The position numbers and the translations under genes are program-made. A stretch of DNA of 64,000 nucleotides from Pycnopodia helianthoides (lineage: Eukaryota > Echinodermata > Asteroidea > Forcipulatida > Asteriidae): NCBI GenBank assembly GCA_032158295.1, contig CM063244.1, positions 23,227,930-23,291,929 on the forward strand, given 5' to 3'. Below are positions 13,301-23,689 of this stretch, piece after piece (within the stretch, counting starts at the first letter, position 1; every line of letters starts with the position of its first letter). The notes below the pieces were generated by a model. The model searched no databases, was not told the DNA's origin, and saw only the letters and a list, made by a program, of their open reading frames with translations.

Positions 13301-16300
13301 GTAGAATAAAGGTTGGTACTGCAAGTCAGCAAGCTTTTTGCCTTGCCAACAGTAAGCTGCAGCTTTGAAACAAAAATTCTGCCTAGGACGGCTCTGTAAG
13401 TGGAGGAAAAAAAAAAATCAGCCCTATGTAATTGAGCCTTGGATCCTGACTATGACGACAAATGCAGTTGTTAAATACCGCACACATTAGAATCAGAACT
13501 TCAAGAAGCTACTATTTAACAAATCTGTAATTTATTAATACTTAACTAGGATGTGGTGCGACCACCCCCCCAAAAAAAACAACAACAACAACAAACAAAC
13601 AAACAAAACAAAAACAAGAAAAATGTAAATAAATAAATAACTAAACTGATCAACAAATAAATGTTAAGAACTTAGTGACTGACAAAATCACATAAACAGA
13701 TTCTTCACAGGATCAAGAAAAATCAGGAAATGATTTGAAAACCTTACTCCATATATGGCAGGTGGACAGTTATCTTGTTGCCATGTCGACGTGCCACCTT
13801 GCTCCGTACACTCCTCTTGAGTTGAACAAAAACCACACCATCCGCAGTTCTTGGGGTCATGTGTTAGAGCACATGCTGAGCAGTCCACGTAGTGCTCACA
13901 AGAACTGATGGCAATCTTGAAAATCTATAAGAGAGTTAACATTCAGCGTAAAAGCAAACCTATTCAGCTCAGTCATGAAAGCAACGTCAATGTTTGCTTT
14001 AACCCTAACCCTCCCAAATCCTTCTAATGACCCCTTGTTGCATAACAAATGCACCTCCGCACAATGCGCATCTACCATTTCCACCATTTTGGGGAGTCGA
14101 GTCCTTTGCGAACATTTTGACTCCCAAAACAGCGGTGAGGATTAGGCGCGTGTTTAAGTTTGCTGCGCGTCCTAAATTGGGTATACATCTTCTTGTAGTA
14201 CTTGAAGCCTCAACCAGGGGTTGCTTTAGCAAATTTGAACCCGAGGCCAAATTTCATAAATTTCACCAGCAGGTAAATTTTTCTGTTGACATAACTATCC
14301 GAATACAAGTATCACCACATAAACAGTAGTGGATTGTCAAGGGAAAATGATCACTCCGGAAGCTCCGAAAAGTTCAGAAAAAATAATAGCGCACAGAGGC
14401 ACGGACACTTTTTGGAATACCGACGTGAAGTGGCTAAAACCAAGTCTAAATGTCAGACTACGGTCCAGGCTCTATGGTCCAAGGTAGGATCTGAACCTGG
14501 ATCCACAGAGGTGAAAAAGAGAAAAAGATACCACTATGACTACGTCACACTGACACCCAAATCAAAACAAAATGCTGAACTGAACTGATTTCGTTCATTT
14601 GTTTATTACTACCTTTCAACTCTAAAAGTATTCTTATTGTATGTTGTTATGCATTCTTGTTTTTATTAAGTTGATGGAGAATCTCGGGTATGGGGAGGGG
14701 GGGGGAGTAGGGTGTTTCCTCTCTAGAGGATAGGTAAATACCCAATTTTACATTTCGTTGAAAACCTTTGAAAGGAAACTGCAAGTGCAATTTAAAAATT
14801 TGGGAAAATGTGTGGTGGTCGGAAACAGAGAAAATTCTGCCAGTGGTGGTTGGGGAATCCTGAGTGCCGGGCGGGTTTTCCGGCCCCGACCACTGTGAGC
14901 AGAACCCTGTTTCCAGTGGCGGCACCAGACCTGTTAATCTGGGGGGGCAAGAGGGGGGCAAACATAAATTTAGGGGGGGCAAACAAAAGTCTATAATGTA
15001 CCGTATAAGCCTACAATTCACTCCGGAAATAAGATTTTGCACTGTGTGAATGTGTCGTGTTTGCGAACTGCGTGTACAATGGATGCTTACGGTTTGGGGC
15101 AGACAATGCATTTCTATCTATAGCAAGTTTCCAAGCTTGTACAGATAAATAAATCCACATTTTATTAACATTGCCGGAGATGGAAAGTGTATTGGGCTTT
15201 TTTGATGGTGCCAGCTAATTATGATGGATGAAATTGAGTTTATTATTTACAGCGCAAACAACATTGTAACAAATTGGGTGCAATGGTTTGGGATTAAACT
15301 CAATTTCCGCCATCGGGGAAAAAATCTGGGGGGGGGCAAACTGGGGGGGGGGCAAAAAAAATTACTGGGGGGGCATTTGCCGTAGCACCGCCGCTGCATA
15401 AGTCCCTAGGGCTGATTACACAAAGAGTTAAGATTGATCTTAACTATGTAACAATCTTATTTGACAAGCAAAATACCAATCACTATGAAAATAATGACAA
15501 CTCATCTTTAAGATGAATCTTAGAGCTTTGTGAAATCCAGCCCTGGTCTTCTAACATCTTTGTAACTTCCTTGATTTCCATGTTTCCTTGTCATTTATTT
15601 TTTTAGCTGTGTTCATCTATCATATTTTTTTACTTTTTTTGTGTTTATTATGGAAGTAATACAAAGATAAATAAACCGGAATTTAGTTCAACTCGTGTGA
15701 TGTCATACCTCGTGTGATGTCATAGCATAAATGTGTGTTCCGTCTGCATCCAACGCCATGTCTGTAAGTACAGGACTGTTAGACAGGTCCAAGTCCTTGT
15801 AGGGTTTTCCGGCCCACACATTGGCCTCAGCTCCCTGGTCGCCTGAGGACTGCAGTAAAAACTTTTATGAAAACAGACAAAAAACACAACTTGAGTGACG
15901 GAAATAACACTGATTATATGCGGTCAATGGAAGAGTACATTTTGAAGCTTTAATCCACAGGGTGCTAAAAGGTTTATCATGTAACTAACCTATAAAACCT
16001 ATGAAGACAAAGAACAAAATTGGTAATGGTCATCTAGTACCCCCCCCCAAAAAAAAACAAAAAACAAACAACAACAAAACCAATAAGCAAACAAACAAAC
16101 AACCCCAAAACAAACAAACAAACAAACAAACACCCCAACAAATTTTCAAAATAAAATTTTATATATTTAAACAAAATCCAATTGGAAAGCTTATACTGAG
16201 TTCATACCAGTTACAATACTCCACAGAAATATTTAAATCTGAATAAATGTCAAATCAAAAATTTAATAATTTTAAGACCCCCACAAATCAACGCCATTAT

Positions 16301-19300
16301 AGCCCCATGATCGTACACAAAATCCCTGACAAGTATAGAACTTTCTTTCCGTGGTTTTCACTGTAGCCACACCACGAACTAGATGAAATTTACACCTTGG
16401 TTGTATGAAGTGCTTATTGAAAACTAGAGAATGGGAATCAATTTGCTCTTTCTAAATACAATAACATAATTTCCCTTCAGGAAAAGAATTTGTAAGACAG
16501 GGTTTGCCTTTGACTTTTTTCAGTGACTGTTCCATTTCACTCGGCGTCAGTCCAGATTGGAACAGTCCAGATATCATGTTGTGATTACATTCTGCTATAT
16601 TGTACTCATATGCATCCAATACTTGTATAATACCTGGATATCAATAACTACTGCGCATTTTTGCTCCTACTAAAATTGGCCAGTGTTCAAAATGATCTGT
16701 GTGCCAACTCGCCTGTGAAAGGTTCAGGATATCATACTATATATTTTATGAGAAAGACACATGTGCACGTAGAATAGATTTACACAATGTACAACTTGCA
16801 TCAGGAAGTATACCATATCACACAAAATGTCAGGAAGAGAGAGTAATAATTTTGTTTTCAGCCTATGTTGTTGGCATAAACCCGCATTCTAGAGAATATA
16901 CTTCTCTAGAAGTCGGGGGTAGCGTGTTCGAATCCCACACGTGTGGTATGGCTGTGGATTTTTCCCCGGCAAGACATGGGAAAGCACAGGGTATTCAGTG
17001 CCTATTGCATACATCAATAGGCAATTATGGAATTAGAATCCTCTCTAACTGTGATAGCAAACTTTTCTGTTAAACAGAAAATCAATTTTTTTTATCATTG
17101 GAGAGTCATAGACCAAGTCTTAGTGCAATCCTATTGACTGTTTCTGTTTAGTTGCAGCTATTTATGTCATGCTGTTCTGTCAGGGAAACTGTGTAAATAA
17201 TTGAGGAAGAAACTTAATTCGCATTCAAAAGTGAAAAAGACAACAGTTTTCCCATGTCTTTGCGTACAAAACCTTATGCTGCCAGCGTCCCAGCAATGGT
17301 GGCAATTGGCATGCATCACATGCGCGTACAGATTGGTCCATACTATCGTCCCATACACACACTTTACGTTAGAAAGTAAAATTTACAATGGCAAGTTCAT
17401 GTAACTCACGCAATAAATCCAAACAACATATTTCGATACAAACACAGAGGGACTAAATTAAGACTGCTAAGAACTCAGTTGAACCCACCTGGATGGTGAG
17501 CCAGTACAACTTCTGGCATGCTCGTTTGAACCTTTTATTCCGGTACCCATGTCATTGACATATTTTCATCAGGAAGTGGTACAAGGATTTACACAATTAC
17601 TCGGAATCCTGCTCATTTTTATTAACTTTGTGCATACACTGTACAAACAGTGTGTGACAGGAAGAACAAGAAACCCTGCTCGGCTTTTACAAGTAAGCCA
17701 AACCAAGGTTCTAGTCAGCAATTGTGTCTAGGGATTGTGTTTATAAAGAGACCAGGGCCCATTTTTATGACGGCTGTCATCTCACAAACTTGCTAAGCAT
17801 AGAAAAACCTTGCTTAGAAGAAATAAGTTACCTGCCAGCATCTGAGTTGTTAATCTAAAAAAAATACCACTTTGACAATTTTTCAGACGGATTTTTCTGG
17901 AAGGTTGGTACATTACAATTACTGCAATCAGTGAGCTTTTAGATCTATAAATGTATAAAATGTATCAGTAAACATTCTGCAACATTCTCATGATTTGACC
18001 TACCTTCTTAATGTGACCATCCTGAGTGCCGATGATAGCTACAGTGTCACTGCCCATTGTCACTGCAGAAACTGCTGTAAATAAATGACCGGCACCGCCG
18101 CCTCGCAACTGGTCCCTTGCAATAATTGTTTTCCTTGCCTCTATTGGTTGTAAGTCTCCTACCCCACAGAAATCTTCACTCACCGTCCTAAACTGTTGAA
18201 AATAAAATCATGAAATGAAATGAATATTGTTTTTGCGATTTATTTACAGAAGTAAAAGCTTGTATAGTAGTACGGCAAGAACATTTTACTCATGCCAGCT
18301 CCTCATCCCTGAAAAACTAACCAGCACAAATAATAGCTTTTTAGAAAGTTGCAAGTTGAAAGATTGTGGGCAAAATGACCATTTCCTTTTTAATGCAAGA
18401 CCTTTCACCTTGTGTAACGTAACATAACAATTGATAAGGTGCTATTCCATCAAGACCATTATAATGCACATGATAGAACTTAACACGGATAGAGGTGAGT
18501 CTTAAGAGCTTTACAGAAAAAATAAACAAACAGATTCCGTTATGGCAGGAGGAAGATTGTTCCAAATCATTGGTCCAGCTTTTTGACCCAGAACTTTGTT
18601 TGCATGGGGAACTATCAAGTACCTGATGTCAAGTGTGGACCTAAGAAGACAGTGGAGGAGTGTAAAATAAAAGTAAATTGGAAAGATATCTCGGAGTAGT
18701 TTTGTTCAAACAGAAAGAGCAAGCTTAAAAAGAATCTGTCCTCTAATCGGATGCCATTTAAGTTCCCTGAGTGATGGGGTAATATGCTCCCTCAAGGGTG
18801 TGGAACATACCAAACGAGCTGCGCTACTTTTGTACGTTTTGAACTCTGTGTTTCTTTCAATACTAAACAAACATTGGCATTAAACAAAAATCCGATTCTT
18901 ACTGTTGTGGAATCACAGCGTTGGTTACTTGAAAAAAATGTCAATCCCTGCGTGCCATCTCCGTTGAAGCATTCCTGTAGTCCTTTCTGAATTCTTTTGT
19001 TAATGTAACTCATTTGGTACAGACACAGAGCCGAGTCTCGCCCAGGTTGGTCTGAAACCTCAGAGACACTTGTTGAAAAGACAGCAAAGAGTACCTCCTC
19101 GTCAGATTCAAACCCTTGCAGGTTGGTACCAACTCTTCCTACGTAGGCTGCATTGAGAATGTTATACACTTTGTTGCCTGAATCGCGACAGACAAGTTTT
19201 GCCTCGGTGTACGAGAAAAAGTCTGCAGGGGAAAAGAATGAAACATCGTAGTTTTCAATTCCCCATTTAGTACTGCAGACTTCAGGTGGTAGGATTGTGC

Positions 19301-21361
19301 CTTGATAATACAAGCATGAGATGTGGCACACAGTCAGAGTATGTCATGAGAAAGATATTTGGCTGAAGGGTCATAGCAAATTTGTCCTTCGAAAAAATAT
19401 AGGTTCAATAACAAGCAATTGCAGCCATTTTGAAAATTGCTTGTTACTCTACCTATATTTTTTTCGAAAGTTGTGTCCTTGGGATTGGATATTAAAGGTC
19501 CTGTGTACTAGGGTTGGTAGTGCATGTAAAAGAACAATTTATTGTGGAAGAGTAGGAGTTAACCCCAGTGTTTTTAGTTCGCATAGCAAGCACCCTTTTT
19601 TACAAGCTACGCTGATTAAGCTAACGTCCGAGGCATCATGTTTCATTACCAGAAACATATAATAAAATAATAAATTTGGTGTAATAATATAATTCAGTTT
19701 TCTGTGTGGAAGAGAATCTAAGAGGTCAAATCTGGCATAAAATATAAACCACTGCATCATTTACCAAAAAAGTGACCATACATTCAAAGGCATTTCATGG
19801 CAGGCAAGATACTACACTAATCATATGAGAAATTTTGCATAATTTTTAGTCCAAAAATACCACATAAGAGCAAGAACTGTAAAAAAGAAAATGTGAACAA
19901 GTTTTTAAATGTGCCTTTGTTCTTCATTATATTGATAATAAAATCATATGGTGCCGTTTCCGTAAAATGTAAGATTTCCTCCATTGAGCTGTGTACACAC
20001 CGTGCCAACAGGATGTCAAGGCTCTGTGGCTATTTGTTTTTGTAATTATATTGTACATGCCCTTTCCAGCAGGTATGCTTGAGAAACTTACAAGTACAAA
20101 ATAATTGAGTGACAGTATAAAGCATGTACAGTAAAATGTCTACTCGATGCATAATTCAGTCAATGTAAATTTCCTGCTACTGCATCATACTGCAACAGGG
20201 TTCTCCCCAGCGCTTTGCCAAACTGTGGGGCATCCTGTACCCAAATTTTGGAAGTTTGGCCTCAAGAACCTTGTTTCAACTTAGCCTGCTTACAAGTGGG
20301 CTGAATTTAAACAAGGTTCTTGAAAAGTTCTTTACTTGGTGTTTGTCTTTGGTCTTTGGTTTTAAAGCCCTACTGTGCCATCTGGGGCATTCTATCAGAA
20401 CTTAAATGAGCCATAAAGTATTAGTTTCCCTTTTATCTGTAAGTTAAACTAAAGAAGTTAACCTACTTTTGTCTCTGTTGCATATTCGTACAATCCGTGG
20501 TTGATAATTGTCCAGGTTCACATCCTCTCGCTGCACCGTGGTAAAGTAGTTAAAACCGCCAGAATTAAAGCCATATATGTACTTGATTTTATAACTGTGT
20601 TTCTGAGCATCAATCACATTAATGAAGGAGTTCCGATAGTAAAGATCCTCTTGGTTTGCAAAAGAAAAATGCCACTCCCCTGAGCTCATCTCCTTCAGCT
20701 TCTTGGCTGTGGCAGCATGTTGACTCACATTTTGATACTGAAGGTCACTGTTGAATGTAGCACCAATATACAGGACTTGTTCAATTTCTCCGCCATTGCC
20801 TGCTTGGTATTGGGCAAAGTAGCTCACGACTGACTCTCCAAGAGCTAAGCTGTCCTGTTGGTAGGGGTTCTCCCTTTCCTGGACATAAGCGGGCCAACCG
20901 ACAATCCTTGTAAAGTTACTTACATCATGCAAGGCACATGTTCCATAGAAATCACTGCCACATGCTATGAGCAAGTTTCGCCCATAATCAACTTGCAAGA
21001 CCCTATTGAGGTTATCGCCTCGTGGGCATCTGTTCATCTCGACCGTAGGACAGAACTCATTGATTCCTTCTTGTCTTGTGTCGACTTCAGAAAGTTTGTC
21101 CAAATTAGATGTGAAGTGGTAGAGCTTGTTGGTTCCACCTACATAGATCTCACCTGTGTCTTTGTGAACAAAAAAATGCTGCAGAGCAACATTTGGAGAG
21201 CTGAAATGGGTTAAGGTGTTGACAAGTCTCTGATTCAGGCATGAGGCAGGCAGGAGAAGTCCATGAAGTACAACGATGACAAATAATACAACTGCTCCTT
21301 TTCTTTGTACTCCAGACCATCTGCATCCCTTTGCTGAATTGATGTTGCGCGGAACTGCCAT
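1027..21361 (-). CDS. MET: MET/RON-like receptor tyrosine kinase, copy A (5' part; exons 1-13; frameshift in exon 6)
   Basis: Tandem paralogue of the complete copy at 34.7-58.4 kb, with the same 13 exons in the same phases: 21361-20467, 19222-18903, 18192-18004, 15849-15709, 13924-13748, 12512-12362, 8196-8058, 5920-5784, 5227-5063, 4841-4730, 2962-2714, 2597-2442, 1300-1027. It encodes signal peptide, Sema, PSI, IPT region and transmembrane segment. Juxtamembrane and kinase exons lie beyond the left edge. Exon 6 is 151 nt against 152 nt in copy B: a run of five C (minus strand) is four here, giving GTG ACC CCT TAG immediately after the acceptor. All other exons are open. The copy is therefore a young pseudogene, a polymorphic null allele, or a gene with one homopolymer sequencing error. 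The open state of the other twelve exons favours error or a recent event. Exon 13 carries 24 nt more than in copy B, in frame. Confidence 0.88.
2066..2404 (+). mobile_element. tRNA-derived SINE in copy A intron 12
   Basis: Contains a B-box-like ctggttcgattcccgg followed by a body ending near cagcttctcagcagcc. Copy B has an empty site: ttaactgccatga joins directly to cccaaagtttgaac. The body matches 3700-3950 in opposite orientation. Confidence 0.65.
2442..2597 (-). CDS. MET: MET copy A exon 12: fourth IPT domain
   Basis: 52 codons, open, phase 0-0: [22 protein letters not shown] ... [23 protein letters not shown]. Donor GTAAGT after 2442; a SINE insertion (2066-2404) begins 37 bp into the intron. 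Confidence 0.91.
2714..2962 (-). CDS. MET: MET copy A exon 11: third to fourth IPT
   Basis: 83 codons, open, phase 0-0: [50 protein letters not shown]. Donor GTAGAT after 2714. Confidence 0.91.
3700..3950 (-). mobile_element. SINE body, same family as 2066-2404
   Basis: Shares gaagctgaattgtgaaggg and neighbouring blocks with the reverse complement of 2280-2350. A related shorter copy stands at the matching place in copy B (43825-43965), so this insertion predates the duplication. Confidence 0.5.
3983..4666. mobile_element. 684-bp TIR element, CATAGA family, 8-bp target duplication
   Basis: Perfect 33-bp terminal inverted repeats (3983-4015 and 4634-4666) starting CATAGAGCTATATATATTGA. Flanked by the 8-bp direct repeat CTCAAAAC (975-982 of the 3-kb block, i.e. 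3975-3982, and 4667-4674). No coding capacity. Absent from copy B. The 8-bp duplication and A/T-rich long TIRs suit a Mutator-like or related superfamily, but no transposase is present to confirm it. Confidence 0.85.
4730..4841 (-). CDS. MET: MET copy A exon 10: third IPT domain, middle
   Basis: 112 nt, open, phase 2 to 0: [23 protein letters not shown] ... EERVYTV. A 684-bp TIR element (3983-4666) sits 63 bp downstream of its donor. Confidence 0.9.
5063..5227 (-). CDS. MET: MET copy A exon 9: second IPT end, third IPT start
   Basis: 165 nt, open, phase 2 to 2: [18 protein letters not shown] ... [21 protein letters not shown]. Donor GTAAGT after 5063. Confidence 0.91.
5325..5675 (+). mobile_element. 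tRNA-derived SINE (gtccctacc... family) in intron 8-9, copy A
   Basis: tRNA-like head with gttcgaaaccc, central cagaccctacct...gtaggttttcctcccac, tail gggttccttgtttcattacc. Same site and orientation as 44790-45020 in copy B, so it predates the duplication. Interrupted here by a GGGCC-ended MITE (5432-5555). Confidence 0.65.
5432..5555. mobile_element. Small MITE (GGGTC...GGCCC) nested in SINE
   Basis: Splits the SINE consensus between ccctacct and gattg. Begins gggtctaatttcat and ends cttggccc, with internal taagc/gcttac motifs shared by other copies in this window (675-840, 12806-12960, 29905-30035). Confidence 0.55.
5784..5920 (-). CDS. MET: MET copy A exon 8: second IPT/TIG domain, start
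   Basis: 137 nt, open, phase 0 to 2: [39 protein letters not shown]. Two residues differ from copy B. Confidence 0.91.
6165..6537 (-). mobile_element. tRNA-derived SINE, full copy (GGCCGAGTGGT head)
   Basis: On the minus strand the head reads cgtgtcgtGGCCGAGTGGTC (A box), then gggttcgagtcccggtcatg (B box), a 200-bp body, and an A-rich 3' end. The head resembles class II tRNA (Leu/Ser type). Copy B lacks it: gtgaattttgacacaatgtc is uninterrupted at about 45515. Confidence 0.75.
7702..7893 (-). mobile_element. Headless copy of the same SINE
   Basis: Body of the element at 6165-6537 (tatcgcctaactcacaagg ... gggtatcatcc) without the tRNA head: a 5'-truncated insertion. Copy B has no insert between ccaaccttt and ggatgagagttg. 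Confidence 0.7.
8058..8196 (-). CDS. MET: MET copy A exon 7: first IPT/TIG domain, C-terminal half
   Basis: 139 nt, open in its own frame, phase 2 to 0: [15 protein letters not shown] ... [10 protein letters not shown]. Donor GTAATT after 8058. Confidence 0.91.
8868..9190. mobile_element. MITE with GACCCCCTTGCA termini
   Basis: Ends ttgacccccttgca and tgcaaggggtcca are inverted. The internal segment gcacaatgcg...gactcccaa is shared with 14026-14170. Copy B lacks it at the corresponding intron position. Confidence 0.55.
9745..10372. mobile_element. Fold-back element, TTATAACAC core plus palindrome
   Basis: A core bounded by ttataacaccccttacaaat (9745) and aggtgttataaaacaaatat (about 10190) is followed by a near-perfect palindrome (10201-10368; arms begin attgactgctt and end aagcagtcaat, inner arms ggtgatccccgg). 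GC-rich internal block gaaaccgcgcgcgaaccgcg. Same architecture as 59820-60405. Copy A intron 6 only. Confidence 0.7.
10620..11205 (+). repeat. 144-bp minisatellite, four copies
   Basis: Units start at the tatg of tagtatgaaggctgtg at 10627, 10771, 10915 and 11059: exactly 144 bp apart and near-identical. Copy B has only a single degenerate counterpart (about 48230-48300), so the array expanded in copy A intron 6 after duplication. Confidence 0.92.
11372..11750. mobile_element. MITE family 3 (GGCAGGGTATAC / GTACACCCTGCC)
   Basis: Termini ggcagggtatacttttggta and taccaaaagtacaccctgcc are inverted repeats flanked by ATTA/TTTAA. Copy B shows an empty site (aaatgctgattcgtaatgtttaaatgaagg at about 48450). 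Confidence 0.75.
12362..12512 (-). pseudogene. MET: MET copy A exon 6: first IPT half, 1-nt frameshift
   Basis: Sequence and borders match copy B exon 6, but the length is 151 nt, not 152. Plus strand reads ctaaggggtcac where copy B has ctaagggggtcac, so the frame gives GTG ACC CCT TAG at codons 1-4. Skipping the exon would not rescue the frame (phase 0 in, phase 2 out), and no nearby alternative AG restores it. Beyond the deletion the IPT pattern ([17 protein letters not shown]) is intact. Confidence 0.85.
12806..12960. mobile_element. GGGCC-type MITE fragment
   Basis: Starts cagggcctaattttatgg and ends ttggcccacgg, with gcttaagca and gctacgcaaaaatgagcagg inside; similar to 675-840. These blocks recur in several introns here. 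Confidence 0.45.
13748..13924 (-). CDS. MET: MET copy A exon 5: PSI domain
   Basis: 59 codons, open, phase 0-0, same cysteine spacing as copy B ([19 protein letters not shown]). Two substitutions against copy B (A for T, Q for P). Donor GTAAGG after 13748. Confidence 0.93.
14026..14170. mobile_element. MITE fragment, same family as 8868-9190
   Basis: Shares aatgacccct, gcacctccgcacaatgcgc, ccaccat and gactcccaaa with 8940-9130. Absent from copy B between caaatcct and gtatcttctt. Confidence 0.5.
14914..15396. mobile_element. Non-autonomous element with CAGTGGCGGCACC-type ends
   Basis: Left end cagtggcggcaccag; right end gtagcaccgccgctg, inverted. Sub-terminal ggggggcaa runs on both sides are typical of hAT-type MITEs. 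In copy B the site reads gtgtttcataaggccctgc without insert. No clear 8-bp duplication remains. Confidence 0.6.
15709..15849 (-). CDS. MET: MET copy A exon 4: end of Sema
   Basis: 47 codons, open, phase 0-0: [15 protein letters not shown] ... [17 protein letters not shown]. Sixteen bases spanning the exon end are repeated directly after the donor (15692-15707), so the intron begins with a copy of the exon's last bases. Confidence 0.91.
16865..17035 (+). mobile_element. tRNA-derived SINE in intron 3, copy A
   Basis: B-box-like gtgttcgaatcccacacgtg with downstream tttttccccggcaagacatg. The same element stands at 53775-53900 in copy B, so it predates the duplication. Confidence 0.5.
18004..18192 (-). 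CDS. MET: MET copy A exon 3: Sema, C-terminal half
   Basis: 63 codons, open, phase 0-0: [13 protein letters not shown] ... [29 protein letters not shown] single GTAGGT donor, unlike the multiplied donors in copy B. Confidence 0.91.
18500..18830 (-). mobile_element. LINE reverse-transcriptase tail, intron 2 copy A
   Basis: Minus-strand translation, with frame breaks, gives [19 protein letters not shown] then [20 protein letters not shown] and [16 protein letters not shown]. These are the C-terminal blocks of CR1/L2-type reverse transcriptases (L-WLPI--RI-FK-A-L; A-P-WN-LP--IR). Non-functional fragment, shared with copy B. Confidence 0.75.
18903..19222 (-). CDS. MET: MET copy A exon 2: Sema, middle
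   Basis: 320 nt, open, phase 1 to 0: [50 protein letters not shown]. Acceptor cccctgcag, donor GTAAGA after 18903. Confidence 0.92.
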
Positions 21362-21368
21362 AATTGAC
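20467..21368 (-). CDS. MET: MET copy A exon 1: start codon, signal peptide, N-terminal Sema
   Basis: ATG at 21361, seven bases inside a conserved cag acceptor (21369-21371), so an upstream noncoding exon is likely. Hydrophobic core [19 protein letters not shown], then [39 protein letters not shown]. Same length as copy B (895 coding nt) with scattered substitutions and no stop. Phase-1 donor GTAGGT after 20467. Confidence 0.92.
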
Positions 21369-21422
21369 CTGCGTATCAAAAATTTAAAAACACAAACAAT
21401 GTCAAAACTTGTTTACACTTCC

Positions 21423-21764
21423 TTAAAGGTATTGTACACTTTTGGTAACAGCTCAAAATCTGTGTCCACATTTTGTGTGATTAAACATATGCATGAAAAA
21501 ACAAACCTGTGAAAGTTTGAGCTCAATTGGTCATTGAGGTCACGAGAAAATAGTGAAAAGAGATCTTATGTGTTTTCTGTTTTTTCAAATTATCGCGCGC
21601 GATAATTACTATTGTTTTACTCGTTTCCCAGAAACGATAGCATTTTAGGCAGAAATATTTTAAGGAACTCTTTCTACCATTACTTACTTTAAATCATGTA
21701 AGTTACGTGTGAATCTGTGAACATTGTGTTTTTCGATCTTACCAATAGTGTACAGGGCCTTTAA
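21423..21764. mobile_element. TTAA MITE family 2, upstream of copy A exon 1
   Basis: Ends ttaaaggtattgtacacttt and agtgtacagggcctttaa are inverted repeats, each with TTAA. Internal tatcgcgcgcgata palindrome. The left end starts 55 bp upstream of exon 1. Closest intact relative: 62061-62433 in opposite orientation. Confidence 0.8.
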
Positions 21765-21879
21765 AGGGAAGAAATCCTCAAATAAATAAAAAACAAAGTT
21801 TCATCGTGCATAATAATAATAATAATGATAATAATAATAGTGTACAGAAATAATGTGCCCTGTTTAATGACACTCCTTG

Positions 21880-22215
21880 CACCGCTAAATATCAAATTTA
21901 GTGGAGCTTGTTAAGAAGGACTTTATGAGACGAAGCAACCATGGTACAACTTGAAAGAGATTTATACAAGGTGAGTTGGTGCATATTGCTGCCAGCCAAT
22001 GCCAGAAACACCGGAGCAATATACCCCTTCTCTTTACGATTAGAGTACTGGGTTCTCTAACATGCATTACACAACACAAGGGAACAACGACTTTATGATC
22101 CATCCGAAGATGAAGAAGGACACAAAGTGTCAAGACTAGGACTCCAACCCACAGTCTGCTGATCAGAAACACCCATAGCTTGAGGGCTGGTGCGATTGCC
22201 CGCTCAGCCACGACA
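21880..22215 (-). mobile_element. tRNA-derived SINE, diverged copy
   Basis: Minus strand: ggcgtgtcgtggctgagcgg (A-box-like), then gtgggttggagtcctagtc (B-box-like). Same head family as 6165-6537. Confidence 0.5.
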
Positions 22216-22529
22216 CGCCAACAGATCAAGAGAAATAAAAGCAGCATAAATATTTGCTATGTCAACTTCAGCATGTACTAGTCTGAAACCAGAGATGAAA
22301 CTCAATAATTTTTGGGGGGTAACAAACAAATATTGCAGACTTCTATTCGTGTCTCATTTTATCTAACATTTACATGTACCTACACACTGTACATAAAATG
22401 ACCAGCTCAAACAAGATTTCATGTCAAGAAATTTCCAGCAATTCTAAAATATGGAATGCACATAAATGAAAGATTCCGAAGCTTGCTGTTTAAGGTTAGT
22501 ATTTTCACAAGTTCAGTCTGTTGCATCGT

Positions 22530-22645
22530 CTAGTGAATTGGACTCAAGTTTAAATGTTACCAAAGTGTGGGTTCGGGTCCTGATCGTGGCACTTCTTGAA
22601 TAAGACACCTGATCTAACCATAGTTTCTTTATCCTTCAGATGGAA
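22530..22645 (+). mobile_element. tRNA-derived SINE head fragment
   Basis: cgtctagtgaattggactca and gtgggttcgggtcctgatcg correspond to the A- and B-box blocks of the element at 6165-6537, here on the plus strand. Confidence 0.4.
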
Positions 22646-22969
22646 TGAACAGCCTATGTAAATTTTAGCGTTAATAGAAGAGGTTTGCCGCAGTGTGTCT
22701 GGCAGGGTTGACAGCAAATTGCCCCGCATCTATAAACCTTTACAAGGTGCTAAAGTAGGTCTCATAACTCAAACATAGCCCTGCATATCTGTTGTACAAA
22801 TAATGAACGCATGGGGATGCTGCGGTCATACGTAGAAATAAGGACTATACAAACTGAGTAGGCCTACTGTTCTTACTGTATTTTAGTTTACTAAAATCTC
22901 GTGCAAAACAATCCAATATGAAAAGATACACATTTATTCAATATTTCTTTTGAGTACGCCCTGTGATAA

Positions 22970-23013
22970 TCGGATCTCTTTTGTTGTCTTAAGTGTTGGT
23001 TCTGAAAAGAACC
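22970..23013 (-). other. Histone-mRNA-like 3' stem-loop, copy 1
   Basis: Minus strand: GGTTCT-TTTC-AGAACC (23013-22998), followed about 20 nt on by acaacaaaagagat, like a histone downstream element. A perfect 6-bp stem with a 4-nt loop. No histone ORF nearby. Confidence 0.55.
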
Positions 23014-23689
23014 AGGTTTTCACAAAAGACACAAAAAAGTACATTGTAGGCCTATATAGACACTGTAAATGTACATGTAGGCCTAATTGTACACTGTAAT
23101 TGTTTACACTGTAGTTGGGAGACAATCTTGTTGTTAATGCTTGTTATTAATATCAGTTTTTCCTCATGTAAACCATACTTGTTTGTCTAGTCCAATGTCT
23201 GTCTAGTCTTCTCTTTTTCTACTACATTGGTTATTTTTACTTTGTTCTTCATTCGTACATTATTTTCTCTTGTATGAGTATATATGGAAATGAATGTTTT
23301 CTTGAGTTTTAATTGAATTGAAAAAAAGTTAATTAATATCTAATTCTTTTAAGCTCAATTCGTAGTACCTATTAACTTACACAATGCCCTACATCATGGC
23401 TGACCAGCATGGTAAAGGCTTTAATTTTCTAGGCTTTTCAGGCCATTTACTAACAATTTTGCAGATTTTTTTTTAGGGCAAAATAAATCAGATTGAAGTA
23501 TAAGAAGAGTATCGTGCATGGAATAAATTAAAAAGAAATTGCTTAAGACATTAACCCTAGAGATTATTTCTTGGCTGGCACTGAAAAAAGAATTTGCTGA
23601 TAAATCTGTCAATGTTGGCTAGAGAGTGAATGTTATCCTCAATGAAGGAAAATTATATTTGACTGCTCCATCAGACCGACAAATAATAA

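Noticed and set aside
20858..21214. Long plus-strand ORFs opposite exon 1 in both copies (also 57893-58351)
   Set aside because: Antisense shadows of the conserved Sema exon; the minus frame carries all the family motifs.
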